24,212 nucleotides of DNA from Oscillospiraceae bacterium (lineage in GTDB: Bacteria > Bacillota > Clostridia > Oscillospirales > Butyricicoccaceae), in the NCBI GenBank assembly GCA_902797555.1, contig CADBTM010000126.1, positions 1 to 24,212 on the forward strand. The letters are read 5' to 3'. The notes under the pieces are model-generated. The model had not been told where the DNA came from and did no database searches. It saw only the letters and a program-made list of their open reading frames with translations. Positions 1 through 7,682 of the stretch are shown here, one piece after another; within the stretch, counting starts at the first letter, position 1; every line of letters begins with the position of its first letter. The translations under genes and the position numbers were made by a program.

Positions 1-134
1 ACCCCCTGCGCCTTTTCCTTTGGACCGTCAACGGCCCGTTTCCTTTTCTGCGAAAAGGAAATGGGGGGTTGAACGTCTCCCCCGCGCCGGGACGGCGTGA
101 ATCCCCCCGCCATATGGCGGAAGCCTTGACAAGC
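1..134. other. unassigned left edge with two inverted repeats
   Basis: No gene can be supported here. The stretch contains a perfect 10-base inverted repeat with a 3-base loop (39-48 and 52-61, arms TTTCCTTTTC and GAAAAGGAAA). An outer pairing of ACCCCC (1-6) with GGGGGT (64-69) is also possible. A 14-base perfect palindrome CCGCCATATGGCGG lies at 107-120. The third plus-strand frame is open across the region, but its translation is not recognisable. It may be the tail of whatever lies to the left of the window. Confidence 0.4.
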
Positions 135-164
135 AAAAAGCCACCCCAACGGGTGGCTTTTTTT
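135..164. terminator. bidirectional intrinsic terminator
   Basis: The stem GCCACCC (140-146) / GGGTGGC (151-157) has the 4-base loop CAAC. It is flanked by an A run on the left and a T run on the right (158-164), so it can terminate transcription on both strands. On the minus strand it directly follows, and slightly overlaps, the stop codon of the VTT-domain gene at 163-165. On the plus strand it would serve a gene lying left of the window. Confidence 0.9.
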
Positions 165-750
165 ATTGCTTCAGCAGCGGCAGCACGGCCAGCGAATAGG
201 CGGCGATGGTGGGCGACTTGAGGAGCAGGATGAGCAAAAACCGCGGCCAGCGCATTTTGGTGAGCCCGGCGATGAGGCACAGGGCGTCGTCGGGGAAAAA
301 GGGGAGGAGGATGGCCACGGCAAACAGCCGCTCGAACTTGCGCTCGTTTTCGTCCAGCCATTTGAAATATTTTTTGCGGGTGTCCTCGGGGATCATCCGC
401 TCGGCCAGCGGTCTGCCCCAGCGCTTTGCCAGAGCAAAATTGAGGGCGGAACCCAGCAGCGTGCCCAGAATGTTATAGACAAAGCCCATCCACGGGCCAA
501 AGATCACCACGCCGCCCGACAGCAATATTCCCCCGGGGACAAAGGCCATGAGGATCTGCAGCACCTGCAGCAGGAGAAAGATCAGCGGAGCCCATGCGCC
601 CTTGCTGTCGATAAAGCTTTGCAGCGCTTCCACATCCCGGAACAGCCCCGCCCGCCATGCCCAGATGCACAAGCCCACCATGACCAGCAAAAAGATCGCC
701 GTCCCGATCTTGAGCAGCGTCTGGGTACGCCGCACGGAAGAATCTTCCAT
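163..750 (-). CDS. TVP38/TMEM64-family (VTT domain) membrane protein
   Basis: This is a 195-residue integral membrane protein of the VTT (formerly SNARE-associated/DedA-like) superfamily. One hydrophobic segment lies at residues 14-34. The VTT core spans about 50-192: a PGG motif at 72-74, a run of spaced glycines (79-100) leading to the ALAKRWG signature (107-112), a charged loop at 118-142, then FFPDD (151-155) and AG (161-162) before the last hydrophobic segments. The length is normal for bacterial members. Known relatives act in membrane lipid scrambling or envelope homeostasis, but most bacterial copies have no defined substrate, so no precise role is claimed. The start is the ATG at 750, preceded on its strand by AGGAGG at good spacing. 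It is transcribed alone, divergent from the next gene, and ends in a strong terminator. Confidence 0.9.
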   Translation of the reverse strand: MEDSSVRRTQTLLKIGTAIFLLVMVGLCIWAWRAGLFRDVEALQSFIDSKGAWAPLIFLLLQVLQILMAFVPGGILLSGGVVIFGPWMGFVYNILGTLLGSALNFALAKRWGRPLAERMIPEDTRKKYFKWLDENERKFERLFAVAILLPFFPDDALCLIAGLTKMRWPRFLLILLLKSPTIAAYSLAVLPLLKQ

Positions 751-786
751 GCGCTCCCTCCTTTCTCCAAAAAAATCACTTTTTTG

Positions 787-815
787 AATATAGCATTTCT
801 TTCCGCGTTTCGCAA
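787..815 (-). promoter_or_regulatory. promoter of the VTT-domain gene
   Basis: On the minus strand a -35 element TTGCGA (810-815) is followed after exactly 17 bases by a -10 element TATATT (787-792). The predicted transcript begins about 30 bases before the start codon at 750, and AGGAGG lies in between. It was assigned by eye from consensus and spacing. Confidence 0.65.
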
Positions 816-916
816 GGTATCGTCGGTGAAATTAAGGAAAGTTTTCAAAAATCGACCCTTTCTCCGGGAGTATCGGCAAGAATTGAAAAAATATAGGTGC
901 AAAACGGAAAAAGATG

Positions 917-925
917 TGATATAAT
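917..925 (+). promoter_or_regulatory. extended -10 promoter of the 962 operon
   Basis: The sequence TGATATAAT gives a perfect TATAAT (920-925) with the TGn extension (917-919). No convincing -35 lies at 16-18 bases upstream; TTGAAA at 883-888 is too far away. This fits an extended -10 promoter. It sits about 37 bases before the ATG at 962 and probably drives the run of plus-strand genes that follows. Confidence 0.65.
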
Positions 926-961
926 TACCCTGTATCACTATGAACAGCAAGAAGGTATAAG

Positions 962-1843
962 ATGGCACTTTGTTTTCGGCCGCTGACGCTGGGGGACATT
1001 CCCTGCCTGCGGCGCTATTTTACCCGTCAGCCCGCCCGCATCTGTGACAGCACCGTGGGCGGAACCTTCCTCTGGCGGGATATGTACCGCACCGAGTTTT
1101 GCGAGCACAGGGGCACCCTGCTGCTGCGCTCCCGCCTGACGGACGGGCAGGAGATCTATTCTATGCCCATGGACGGCGACGTGCCCGCGGCGCTGCGGAT
1201 GCTGCGGGAGGAGACCGACGGCGAGCTGTGCTTTTTCGCCGCCAAGGAGGATCTCCCCGTGATCTACAGCCTTTTTCCCCGCTCCCGGCGGGAGGTGGTG
1301 CTCAACGCCGCCGACTATCTTTATCGGGCGGACGACCTGAAGGAGCTGCGGGGCAAGCATTACGCCGGTCAGCGCAACCACATCAGCCAGTTTGTCCGCA
1401 AATATCCCGACTGGCGCTTTACCCCCATCACCGAGGACATGCTTCCCCAGGTGCGGGCGTTTTTCGCCCGGTTTGTGGAGGAGCACGACAAGGCCGCCGA
1501 GAGCTTTCGCGAGGACGAGCGCAAGGTGAGCGAGGTGCTGGACAATTACGCGCTGTACGGATTTCTGGGCGGCGCCGTCTGGGCGGGGGAGCAGATCGTC
1601 TCCATCGCGCTGGGCGAGACGGTGGGCGACACCCTGTACGTCCACATCGAAAAGGGCGACACTGACTTTCACGGGAGCTATCCCATGATCGTCCGGGAAT
1701 TTTCCCGGTTTGCCGCCGGTGATGGGATCATATATATCAACCGGGAGGACGACGCCGGCGACGAGGGTCTGCGCCGCTCCAAGCTGTCCTACAAGCCCTG
1801 CGATCTGCTGGAAAAGTATCTGGTGCGTGTGCCGGCGCTGTAA
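962..1843 (+). CDS. DUF2156 / phosphatidylglycerol lysyltransferase-like protein
   Basis: This 293-residue soluble protein resembles the DUF2156 family, which has two GNAT-like folds and is related to the cytoplasmic catalytic domain of the aminoacyl-phosphatidylglycerol synthase MprF. The clearest signature is near the C-terminus, around residues 258-280: YINREDDAGDEGLRRSKLSY, followed by KPC. An N-terminal TVGGTFLWRDMY-type stretch lies around 30-42, and a KHYAGQRNHISQF segment around 137-149. It lacks the many membrane helices of full MprF, so lipid lysylation is not established; standalone members are of unknown substrate. The start is the ATG at 962 with AAGAAGG six bases upstream. It is the first gene of a run that continues with uppP 32 bases later. 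The placement suggests envelope biology, but that is inference. Confidence 0.85.
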   Translation: MALCFRPLTLGDIPCLRRYFTRQPARICDSTVGGTFLWRDMYRTEFCEHRGTLLLRSRLTDGQEIYSMPMDGDVPAALRMLREETDGELCFFAAKEDLPVIYSLFPRSRREVVLNAADYLYRADDLKELRGKHYAGQRNHISQFVRKYPDWRFTPITEDMLPQVRAFFARFVEEHDKAAESFREDERKVSEVLDNYALYGFLGGAVWAGEQIVSIALGETVGDTLYVHIEKGDTDFHGSYPMIVREFSRFAAGDGIIYINREDDAGDEGLRRSKLSYKPCDLLEKYLVRVPAL

Positions 1844-1875
1844 GCGGCGAACAATCTTGATTTGAGGTGATAAAA

Positions 1876-2697
1876 ATGCCGATCTGGGTGGCAATTTTAC
1901 TGGGAATCGTTCAGGGATTGGCCGAGTTTTTGCCGATCTCCTCTTCCGGTCATCTGGAGCTGATGCAGGCGCTGGTAAACTTTGAGCAATATAACGTCAA
2001 CGCCGTGGCCTTTGACCTGATGCTCCATCTGGGCACCCTCACCGCCGTGGTGGTGGCCTTTTGGAGCGACGTGAAAAAGCTGGTGGTGGAGGCGATCAAG
2101 TGGATCATCGACGGCTTTAAGATCCGCAACAAGCCCACAAGAAGGTTGATCGTCCTGCTGCTGCTGGGCACCTGTCCGCTGGTGCTGGGCGCGGTGATCG
2201 AGCATTTTGTGGAGGACGCCTTTTCCAGCACCCTGCTGGTGGGCATTTTCCTGTGCTGCACCGCGGTGATGCTGTGGTTTGCCTCCGCCCACAACGGAGG
2301 GAAAAAGACCGAGGCCGACGCCAAATATTCCGACGGCCTCAAGGTGGGTCTGATGCAGCTCATCGCCCTTTTCCCCGGCGTTTCCCGCTCGGGCTCCACC
2401 ATCTGCGGCGGCCTGTTCTGCGGCTTTAAAAAGGACTTTGCCGTGCGCTTTGCCTTTTTGCTTTCCATTCCCGCCGTGCTGGGCGCGGTGGTGTTCAAGC
2501 TGCCCGACCTCAAGGCCGGAGGCTTTTCCGGCGAGCTGGCCCTGCCCTGCATCGTGGGCTTTGTCGTCTCCGCCCTGTGCGGCTATCTGGCCATTTTTAC
2601 CGTGCGGCTGCTGATGAAAAAGGACAGCTTCCGCTGGTTTGCCGTCTATTGCATGGCGGTGGGATTGCTGACCGTTATCCTGAGTATCATCCTGTGA
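1876..2697 (+). CDS. uppP: undecaprenyl-diphosphate phosphatase UppP (BacA)
   Basis: This is a 273-residue polytopic membrane enzyme that converts undecaprenyl diphosphate to the monophosphate, recycling the lipid carrier for peptidoglycan and other wall polymers. The two family motifs are present. EFLPISSSGHL lies at residues 17-27, with the glutamate and histidine of the active site. PGVSRSGST lies at about 167-175, with the phosphate-contacting arginine. The first glutamate of the E. coli motif is Gln13 here. The ATG at 1876 is chosen over an in-frame GTG at 1867 because GAGGTGA (1864-1870) is the ribosome binding site for the ATG and overlaps the GTG. The gene follows DUF2156 closely, and its stop codon overlaps the AGGAGG site of ftsK, so it is probably co-transcribed and coupled with both. 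Inhibition of this step relates to bacitracin sensitivity in other bacteria. Confidence 0.95.
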   Translation: MPIWVAILLGIVQGLAEFLPISSSGHLELMQALVNFEQYNVNAVAFDLMLHLGTLTAVVVAFWSDVKKLVVEAIKWIIDGFKIRNKPTRRLIVLLLLGTCPLVLGAVIEHFVEDAFSSTLLVGIFLCCTAVMLWFASAHNGGKKTEADAKYSDGLKVGLMQLIALFPGVSRSGSTICGGLFCGFKKDFAVRFAFLLSIPAVLGAVVFKLPDLKAGGFSGELALPCIVGFVVSALCGYLAIFTVRLLMKKDSFRWFAVYCMAVGLLTVILSIIL

Positions 2698-2710
2698 GGA
2701 GGGAACATCC

Positions 2711-5350
2711 TTGGCTCAAACCAAACAAACTGCAAAACGAAACGCCTCTTCCGCAAAGAGCTCGTCCAAGGGCACTTCCAGGAAAAAGGCTCCCGCCAAA
2801 AAGGCGCCCTCCCAAAAGGAACAGCTGGAGCAGCTGGCACAGCTGCGGACGGTGCTGGGCGGCATATTGCTGGTGATCAGCTTTGTGGGCTTTCTCGATC
2901 TGTTCCATGTGCATGGCTGGCTGATCGAGCAGTATCACAAGGGATTTTACTGGCTGCTGGGCTATGGCGCGTCGGTGCTGCCCGTCTGTCTGCTGGTGTG
3001 CGGCGTGCTGCTGCTCGTCCGGCGGAGGGGACATGTGCGCCTGCAGGCAATCTGCTGGGCGGTGCTGCCGCTGATCTTCGGCGCGGTGCGCCACGTGATC
3101 AAAAACCCCGCATCCTACTATTCCGGACTGAAAAACCTGGGAGAAATGGGCCTGGACGGCCGCCTGCCCGCTTCCGGCGGAGTACTTGCCGGCGGACTGG
3201 GCGAGCTGCTGCGGGCGGGACTGTCCACCGTTGGCGCCGCCATTTTGCTCATTCTGCTGTTGGTGCTGGCGGTGATGACCGGACTGCGTCTCACCCCCGG
3301 CAAGATCCGTATGGCGCTCAAAAAGCTCCGCCCCATCCCCGAGCCTGCCGCCGAGGAAAAGGGGGAGGAGATGCTCCATCCTCAGGAGGATTTCCGCACC
3401 AGTGCCTGGCGTGAAGCCAAGGCACAGCGGGAACAGCAGCGGGCGAGAGAGCTGGCGGAGAGCAACCGCCGCGCCTCTATTGACGTGGCGCTGGACGATG
3501 AACAGGTATCCCGCCGTACCCCCGATCCCAACAAAAAGGGCATCGTGGCGCCCCCCAATGTGGACACTCCCGCCGAGGCGCTGCGCGGTCTCTTTCACAA
3601 GGACAAGCAGGCTGCCCGCGCGGCACAGAAGGCCGCCGTGGCCGATGCAATCCAAAACTCCGTTGTCCCCGAAACGGTGGACAAGCCCGCCGCCTCCAAA
3701 CCCAGGGAAAAGCAGGAGGAGACCGACTCCCGCGAGCCGGTGACCCCTCCCGTCCCGGAGGTGCAGCCCCCGATCCAGCCGGAAAAGCTGGATCCCAATG
3801 AGGTGGCCGCCGAGACGGCAGCCGTCTCCCAGCAGATCGAAAAGAGCCTGGCCGAACAGGGCGCCCCCATTTATCTCTATCCGCCCCTGCGTCTGCTGAA
3901 GGCAGGCACGGGCAAGCCCGCCGGATCGGCGGAGGCCATCCAGAAGTGCGCTGAGCGTCTGGTGGACACGCTGGAGAGCTTTGGCGTGTCGGCAACGGTC
4001 ATCGACACCACCGAAGGACCCGCCGTTACCCGCTACGAGCTGCTGCTGCAGCGGGGCATCAAGTTCAGCAAGGTAGCCAACCTGTCGGATGATATCGCGC
4101 TGGCGCTGGGCGCCTCGGGCATCCGCGTCTCCACCATTCCCGACAAAAACGCCGTGGGCATCGAGGTGCCCAACGAGGTGCAGGAGGTCGTCACCGCCCG
4201 GGACATCATCGGCAGTCAGGCCTTCCAGAACGCCAAGAGCCGCCTGTCCTTTGCCGTGGGCAAGGACATCACCGGACAGGCCGTGGTGGGCGACATCGCA
4301 AAAATGCCCCATATGCTCATCGCCGGTACCACCGGTTCCGGTAAATCGGTGTGCATCAACAGCATCCTCATCAGCCTTTTGTTCAAATCCACCCCCGAAG
4401 AAGTTCGCCTCATCATGGTGGATCCCAAGATGATCGAGCTGGGCGTGTATAACGGCATCCCCCATCTGCTCATCCCCGTGGTCACCGACCCCAAAAAGGC
4501 GGCCGGCGCCCTCAACTGGGCGGTCACCGAAATGATGCGCCGCTACAAGCTGTTTTCCGAGGTGGGTGCCCGGGATCTCAAGAGCTATAATGCCGAGATG
4601 GAGCGCAACGCAAACGACGGCGGCGAAGGGGAAAAGCTGCCCCAGATCGTCATCGTCATCGACGAGCTGTCCGACCTGATGGCGGTCGCCCGGTCGGAGG
4701 TGGAGGAAGCCATCATCCGTCTGGCCCAGATGGCTCGTGCCGCGGGCATGCATCTGATCATCGCCACCCAGCGTCCCTCTGCCGACGTGATCACCGGTCT
4801 GATGAAGACCAACATCCCCTCCCGCATCGCATTCGCCGTGGCTTCCGGCATCGACTCCCGCATCATCCTGGATCAGGTGGGCGCGGAAAAGCTGCTGGGC
4901 AAGGGCGACATGCTCTATTTCCCGCTGGGACTGCAAAAGCCCCAGCGCGTGCAGGGCTGCTTTGTCTCCGACGGCGAGGTGGAGGAGGTCGTGGCCTTTG
5001 TCAAGCAGTGCGGCACGGCGGAATATGACGACGAAATCATCGCCCACATCGAGAATCAGGCCAAGCAGGCGGAAGCTGTAGCCAACAGCGGCGGCGGAGG
5101 CGGCGGCTTTGACGACGACGGCGAGGACGAAAAGTTTGACGAGGCCGTGGAGGTCGTCATCGAAAGCGGACAAGCCTCGGTTTCCATGCTCCAGCGGAGA
5201 CTCAAGCTGGGATATTCCCGCGCTGCCCGTCTGGTGGACGAGATGGAGGAGCGGGGCATCGTCGGCCCCTTTGAGGGCAGCAAGCCCCGTCCCGTGCTCA
5301 TCACCAAGGAGGAGTGGCAGGAGCGCATGATCCGCAAAAAGGAGTGCTGA
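2711..5350 (+). CDS. ftsK: FtsK/SpoIIIE-family DNA translocase
   Basis: This is an 879-residue membrane-anchored ATPase that pumps chromosomal DNA through the division or sporulation septum. A very basic cytosolic N-terminus (2-36) is followed by four hydrophobic segments (about 46-65, 82-103, 111-127, 158-190). A long charged and proline-rich linker runs to about 390, then come the alpha/beta motor domains. Walker A GTTGSGKSV is at 539-547 (Lys545) and Walker B VIVIDELSDLM includes Asp651-Glu652. The RAAGMHLIIATQRPSADVIT segment follows. A glycine tract (about 794-800) precedes the winged-helix gamma domain (about 806-870), which in relatives reads the polarity sequences of the chromosome. 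The start is TTG at 2711, eight bases after AGGAGG (2697-2702); no in-frame ATG occurs until after the membrane segments. Whether it is the division (FtsK) or sporulation (SpoIIIE) paralogue cannot be decided here. Confidence 0.95.
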   Translation: MAQTKQTAKRNASSAKSSSKGTSRKKAPAKKAPSQKEQLEQLAQLRTVLGGILLVISFVGFLDLFHVHGWLIEQYHKGFYWLLGYGASVLPVCLLVCGVLLLVRRRGHVRLQAICWAVLPLIFGAVRHVIKNPASYYSGLKNLGEMGLDGRLPASGGVLAGGLGELLRAGLSTVGAAILLILLLVLAVMTGLRLTPGKIRMALKKLRPIPEPAAEEKGEEMLHPQEDFRTSAWREAKAQREQQRARELAESNRRASIDVALDDEQVSRRTPDPNKKGIVAPPNVDTPAEALRGLFHKDKQAARAAQKAAVADAIQNSVVPETVDKPAASKPREKQEETDSREPVTPPVPEVQPPIQPEKLDPNEVAAETAAVSQQIEKSLAEQGAPIYLYPPLRLLKAGTGKPAGSAEAIQKCAERLVDTLESFGVSATVIDTTEGPAVTRYELLLQRGIKFSKVANLSDDIALALGASGIRVSTIPDKNAVGIEVPNEVQEVVTARDIIGSQAFQNAKSRLSFAVGKDITGQAVVGDIAKMPHMLIAGTTGSGKSVCINSILISLLFKSTPEEVRLIMVDPKMIELGVYNGIPHLLIPVVTDPKKAAGALNWAVTEMMRRYKLFSEVGARDLKSYNAEMERNANDGGEGEKLPQIVIVIDELSDLMAVARSEVEEAIIRLAQMARAAGMHLIIATQRPSADVITGLMKTNIPSRIAFAVASGIDSRIILDQVGAEKLLGKGDMLYFPLGLQKPQRVQGCFVSDGEVEEVVAFVKQCGTAEYDDEIIAHIENQAKQAEAVANSGGGGGGFDDDGEDEKFDEAVEVVIESGQASVSMLQRRLKLGYSRAARLVDEMEERGIVGPFEGSKPRPVLITKEEWQERMIRKKEC

Positions 5351-5354
5351 GCCT

Positions 5355-5726
5355 ATGGTGATCTGTCTGTTTGGCGGGGAAGCGCAGCGGATGCGTTGCT
5401 GCGCCGACACGATCCGCATGGAACTGCTGGCCGGCGTGCATTGCGGCGACGAATACAGGATCCTGTCAGATGACCCGGCGCAGGCCGCGGCAATGTTCCG
5501 CGGTCTGCTGGAGCGCCACGCCGGGGGCGAAGCCCACATCTTTTATCTGGCTGAGCGGGCAGAGCAGCTGGCGCTGCTGCCCGAAGGGGCGCTGCGGGTG
5601 TGCTTTGCCCCGGAGGGGGAATGCGACCTGCGCATCCCGCCGGATATGCCCCCGGAACAGGCGGGTCAGGCCATGCTGACCCTGCTGGACAGCCGTCCCC
5701 ACAGGGCACAAGCCTGTCCGATATAA
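5355..5726 (+). CDS. small hypothetical protein between ftsK and YgiQ
   Basis: I do not recognise this 123-residue protein. It is acidic to neutral, has no signal peptide or membrane segment, and contains several cysteines in its first half (RCC and HCGDEY stretches), an FRGLLERH helix and a PPDMPPEQ stretch near the C-terminus. It is judged real for three reasons. The ATG sits four bases after the ftsK stop. AAGGAG (5339-5344) inside the end of ftsK is ten bases upstream. The frame ends nine bases before the next gene, with that gene's ribosome binding site after its stop. It is therefore translated as part of the ftsK-YgiQ run. The overlapping alternative frames lack such signals. No function is proposed. 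Confidence 0.65.
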   Translation: MVICLFGGEAQRMRCCADTIRMELLAGVHCGDEYRILSDDPAQAAAMFRGLLERHAGGEAHIFYLAERAEQLALLPEGALRVCFAPEGECDLRIPPDMPPEQAGQAMLTLLDSRPHRAQACPI

Positions 5727-5735
5727 GGAGCGAGT

Positions 5736-7673
5736 ATGGCTTCAAGAGCGGATTTTCTCCCCGTTTCTCCCGAGGACATGCGGGAGCGGGGCTGGTATTA
5801 TTATGATTTTTTGCTGGTCACAGGCGACGCCTATGTGGATCACCCGTCCTTTGGCACGGGGGTGATATCCCGCGTGCTGGAAAAGCAGGGCTTTCACGTG
5901 GCGATCCTGTCCCAGCCCGACTGGCACGATACTGCGGCCTTCCTGCGCATGGGGAGGCCGCGCTTTGGCGTGCTCATCAATTCGGGCAACATCGATTCCA
6001 TGGTCGCCCACTATTCGGTGGCAAAGCGCCGCCGGGACAGGGACGCCTATACCCCCGGCGGCATGCCGGGCAAGCGCCCCGACCGGGCGGTGATCGTTTA
6101 TGCCAACCGCGCGCGGGAGGCCTTTCCCGGGACGGCCATCGTCATCGGCGGCATCGAGGCCTCCCTGCGCCGCTTTGCCCATTACGACTATTGGGACGAC
6201 GGCGTGCGCCGCTCGATCCTGGAGGACAGCGGCGCCGACCTGCTCTCCTACGGCATGGGCGAGCGCTCAATGACCGAGATCGCCCGCCGGCTGAAAAAGG
6301 GGGAGAAGGCGGGCGACCTGAGGGACATCCGGGGCACCTGCTTTTTGGCGAAGGATCCGTCGGAGTGCGCCTTTTCTCCCGCCCTCACCCTGCCCTCCTT
6401 TGAGGAGGTGCGGGACGACAAGCGCGCCTATGCCCAAGCGGCCTTTACGCAGGAAAATGAAAACGACTTTGTCCGGGGACGGGCGCTCATTCAGCCCACG
6501 GGCGGACGGTTTCTCATTCAGAATCCCCCCGCGCTCCCGCTGGAGGGAAAGGAGCTGGACGCCGTCTTTGACCTGCCCTATGCCCGGTGGTATCATCCCG
6601 ACTATGAACCTCTGGGCGGCGTGGCCGCCATCGAGGAGGTGCGCTTTTCCATCATCCACAACCGGGGCTGCTTCGGCGCCTGCAATTTTTGCGCATTGGC
6701 GCTCCATCAGGGGAGATACGTTTCGGCCCGCAGCCGGGATTCCATCCTGCGGGAGGCGGAAAAGATCGTCGCCGACCCGGATTTCAAGGGCTATATCCAC
6801 GACGTGGGCGGCCCCACCGCCAACTTTGACCACCACGTCTGCAAAAAGCAAAAGACCCACGGCGCCTGCCCCAACCGGCAGTGCCTGTTTCCCACGCCCT
6901 GCCCCAACCTGGAGGCAGACGAGAGCGAGTATCTGGACATTCTGAAAAAGCTCCGCGCCATGCCCGGGGTGAAAAAGGTGTTCATCCGCAGCGGCATCCG
7001 GTTCGACTATATGCTGCAGGACAGAAAAAGCGACTTTTTCTCCCAGCTGGTGCAGCATCACGTCAGCGGCCAGCTCAAGGTGGCGCCCGAGCACATCAGC
7101 CCCCGGGTGCTCCACTATATGGGCAAGCCCTATGCCGACGTATACGACACCTTTTGCCGCAAGTATTATGCCCTGTGCGAAAAGCACGGCAAGGAGCAGT
7201 ATCTGGTGCCCTATCTCATGTCCTCCCATCCGGGCAGCGGGTTGAAGGAGGCCATTGACCTGGCCTGCTATCTCCGGGAAAACCGCCTCAAGCCCGAACA
7301 GGTGCAGGACTTTTATCCCACCCCCGGCACGCTGTCCACCGCAATGTACTATACCGGCCTCGACCCCCGGGATATGACCCCGGTGTATGTGGCGCGGACG
7401 CCGGAGGACAAGGCCATGCAGCGGGCGCTGCTCCAGAGCACCAACCCCCGCAACTTTGATCTGGTGCGCCGCGCCCTCCGTCTGGCCGGACGGGAGGATC
7501 TGATCGGCACGGGCGCCCATTGCCTCGTCCCGCCGGAAAAACAGGCCAAACCGCAAAAACAGGGCGGGGAGCGCACCGCTCAGACCGGACGGAACGACCG
7601 CCGTCCCGCCGGAAAACCTCAGAAAAAAACCGCCCGGAACGGCAAACAAAACCATTCCGGACGGAAGAGATAA
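5736..7673 (+). CDS. YgiQ family radical SAM protein
   Basis: This 645-residue cytosolic radical SAM protein of the YgiQ (UPF0313) family has a typical length. The N-terminal part (about 1-290) carries family features such as the DAYVDHPSFGTGVI stretch and YTPGGMPGKRPDRA. The radical SAM core has CFGACNFC with Cys312, Cys316 and Cys319, the CX3CX2C pattern that binds the 4Fe-4S cluster and S-adenosylmethionine. A further cysteine-rich stretch, CPNRQCLFPTPCPN, lies around 379-392. The C-terminus (about 600-645) is a basic, disordered tail typical of the family. The reaction catalysed by YgiQ proteins is not known to me. The start is the ATG at 5736, preceded by AAGGAG (5726-5731). It is the last gene of the plus-strand run and ends nine bases from the convergent transporter gene, with no clear terminator between them. 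Confidence 0.93.
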   Translation: MASRADFLPVSPEDMRERGWYYYDFLLVTGDAYVDHPSFGTGVISRVLEKQGFHVAILSQPDWHDTAAFLRMGRPRFGVLINSGNIDSMVAHYSVAKRRRDRDAYTPGGMPGKRPDRAVIVYANRAREAFPGTAIVIGGIEASLRRFAHYDYWDDGVRRSILEDSGADLLSYGMGERSMTEIARRLKKGEKAGDLRDIRGTCFLAKDPSECAFSPALTLPSFEEVRDDKRAYAQAAFTQENENDFVRGRALIQPTGGRFLIQNPPALPLEGKELDAVFDLPYARWYHPDYEPLGGVAAIEEVRFSIIHNRGCFGACNFCALALHQGRYVSARSRDSILREAEKIVADPDFKGYIHDVGGPTANFDHHVCKKQKTHGACPNRQCLFPTPCPNLEADESEYLDILKKLRAMPGVKKVFIRSGIRFDYMLQDRKSDFFSQLVQHHVSGQLKVAPEHISPRVLHYMGKPYADVYDTFCRKYYALCEKHGKEQYLVPYLMSSHPGSGLKEAIDLACYLRENRLKPEQVQDFYPTPGTLSTAMYYTGLDPRDMTPVYVARTPEDKAMQRALLQSTNPRNFDLVRRALRLAGREDLIGTGAHCLVPPEKQAKPQKQGGERTAQTGRNDRRPAGKPQKKTARNGKQNHSGRKR

Positions 7674-7682
7674 ACGACTTTT

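Noticed and set aside
166..924. A 252-codon plus-strand frame over the VTT-domain gene
   Set aside because: It is antisense to a gene with clear VTT motifs, terminator and promoter, and its translation is low in hydrophobic order and rich in Gln/His/Arg.
2687..5539. A 950-codon antisense open frame over ftsK
   Set aside because: It is a His/Gly/Ala-rich shadow of the conserved FtsK frame, with no family resemblance or start signals.
6267..7655. A 462-codon antisense frame over YgiQ
   Set aside because: It is a shadow of the conserved radical SAM frame with no start signals or family likeness.
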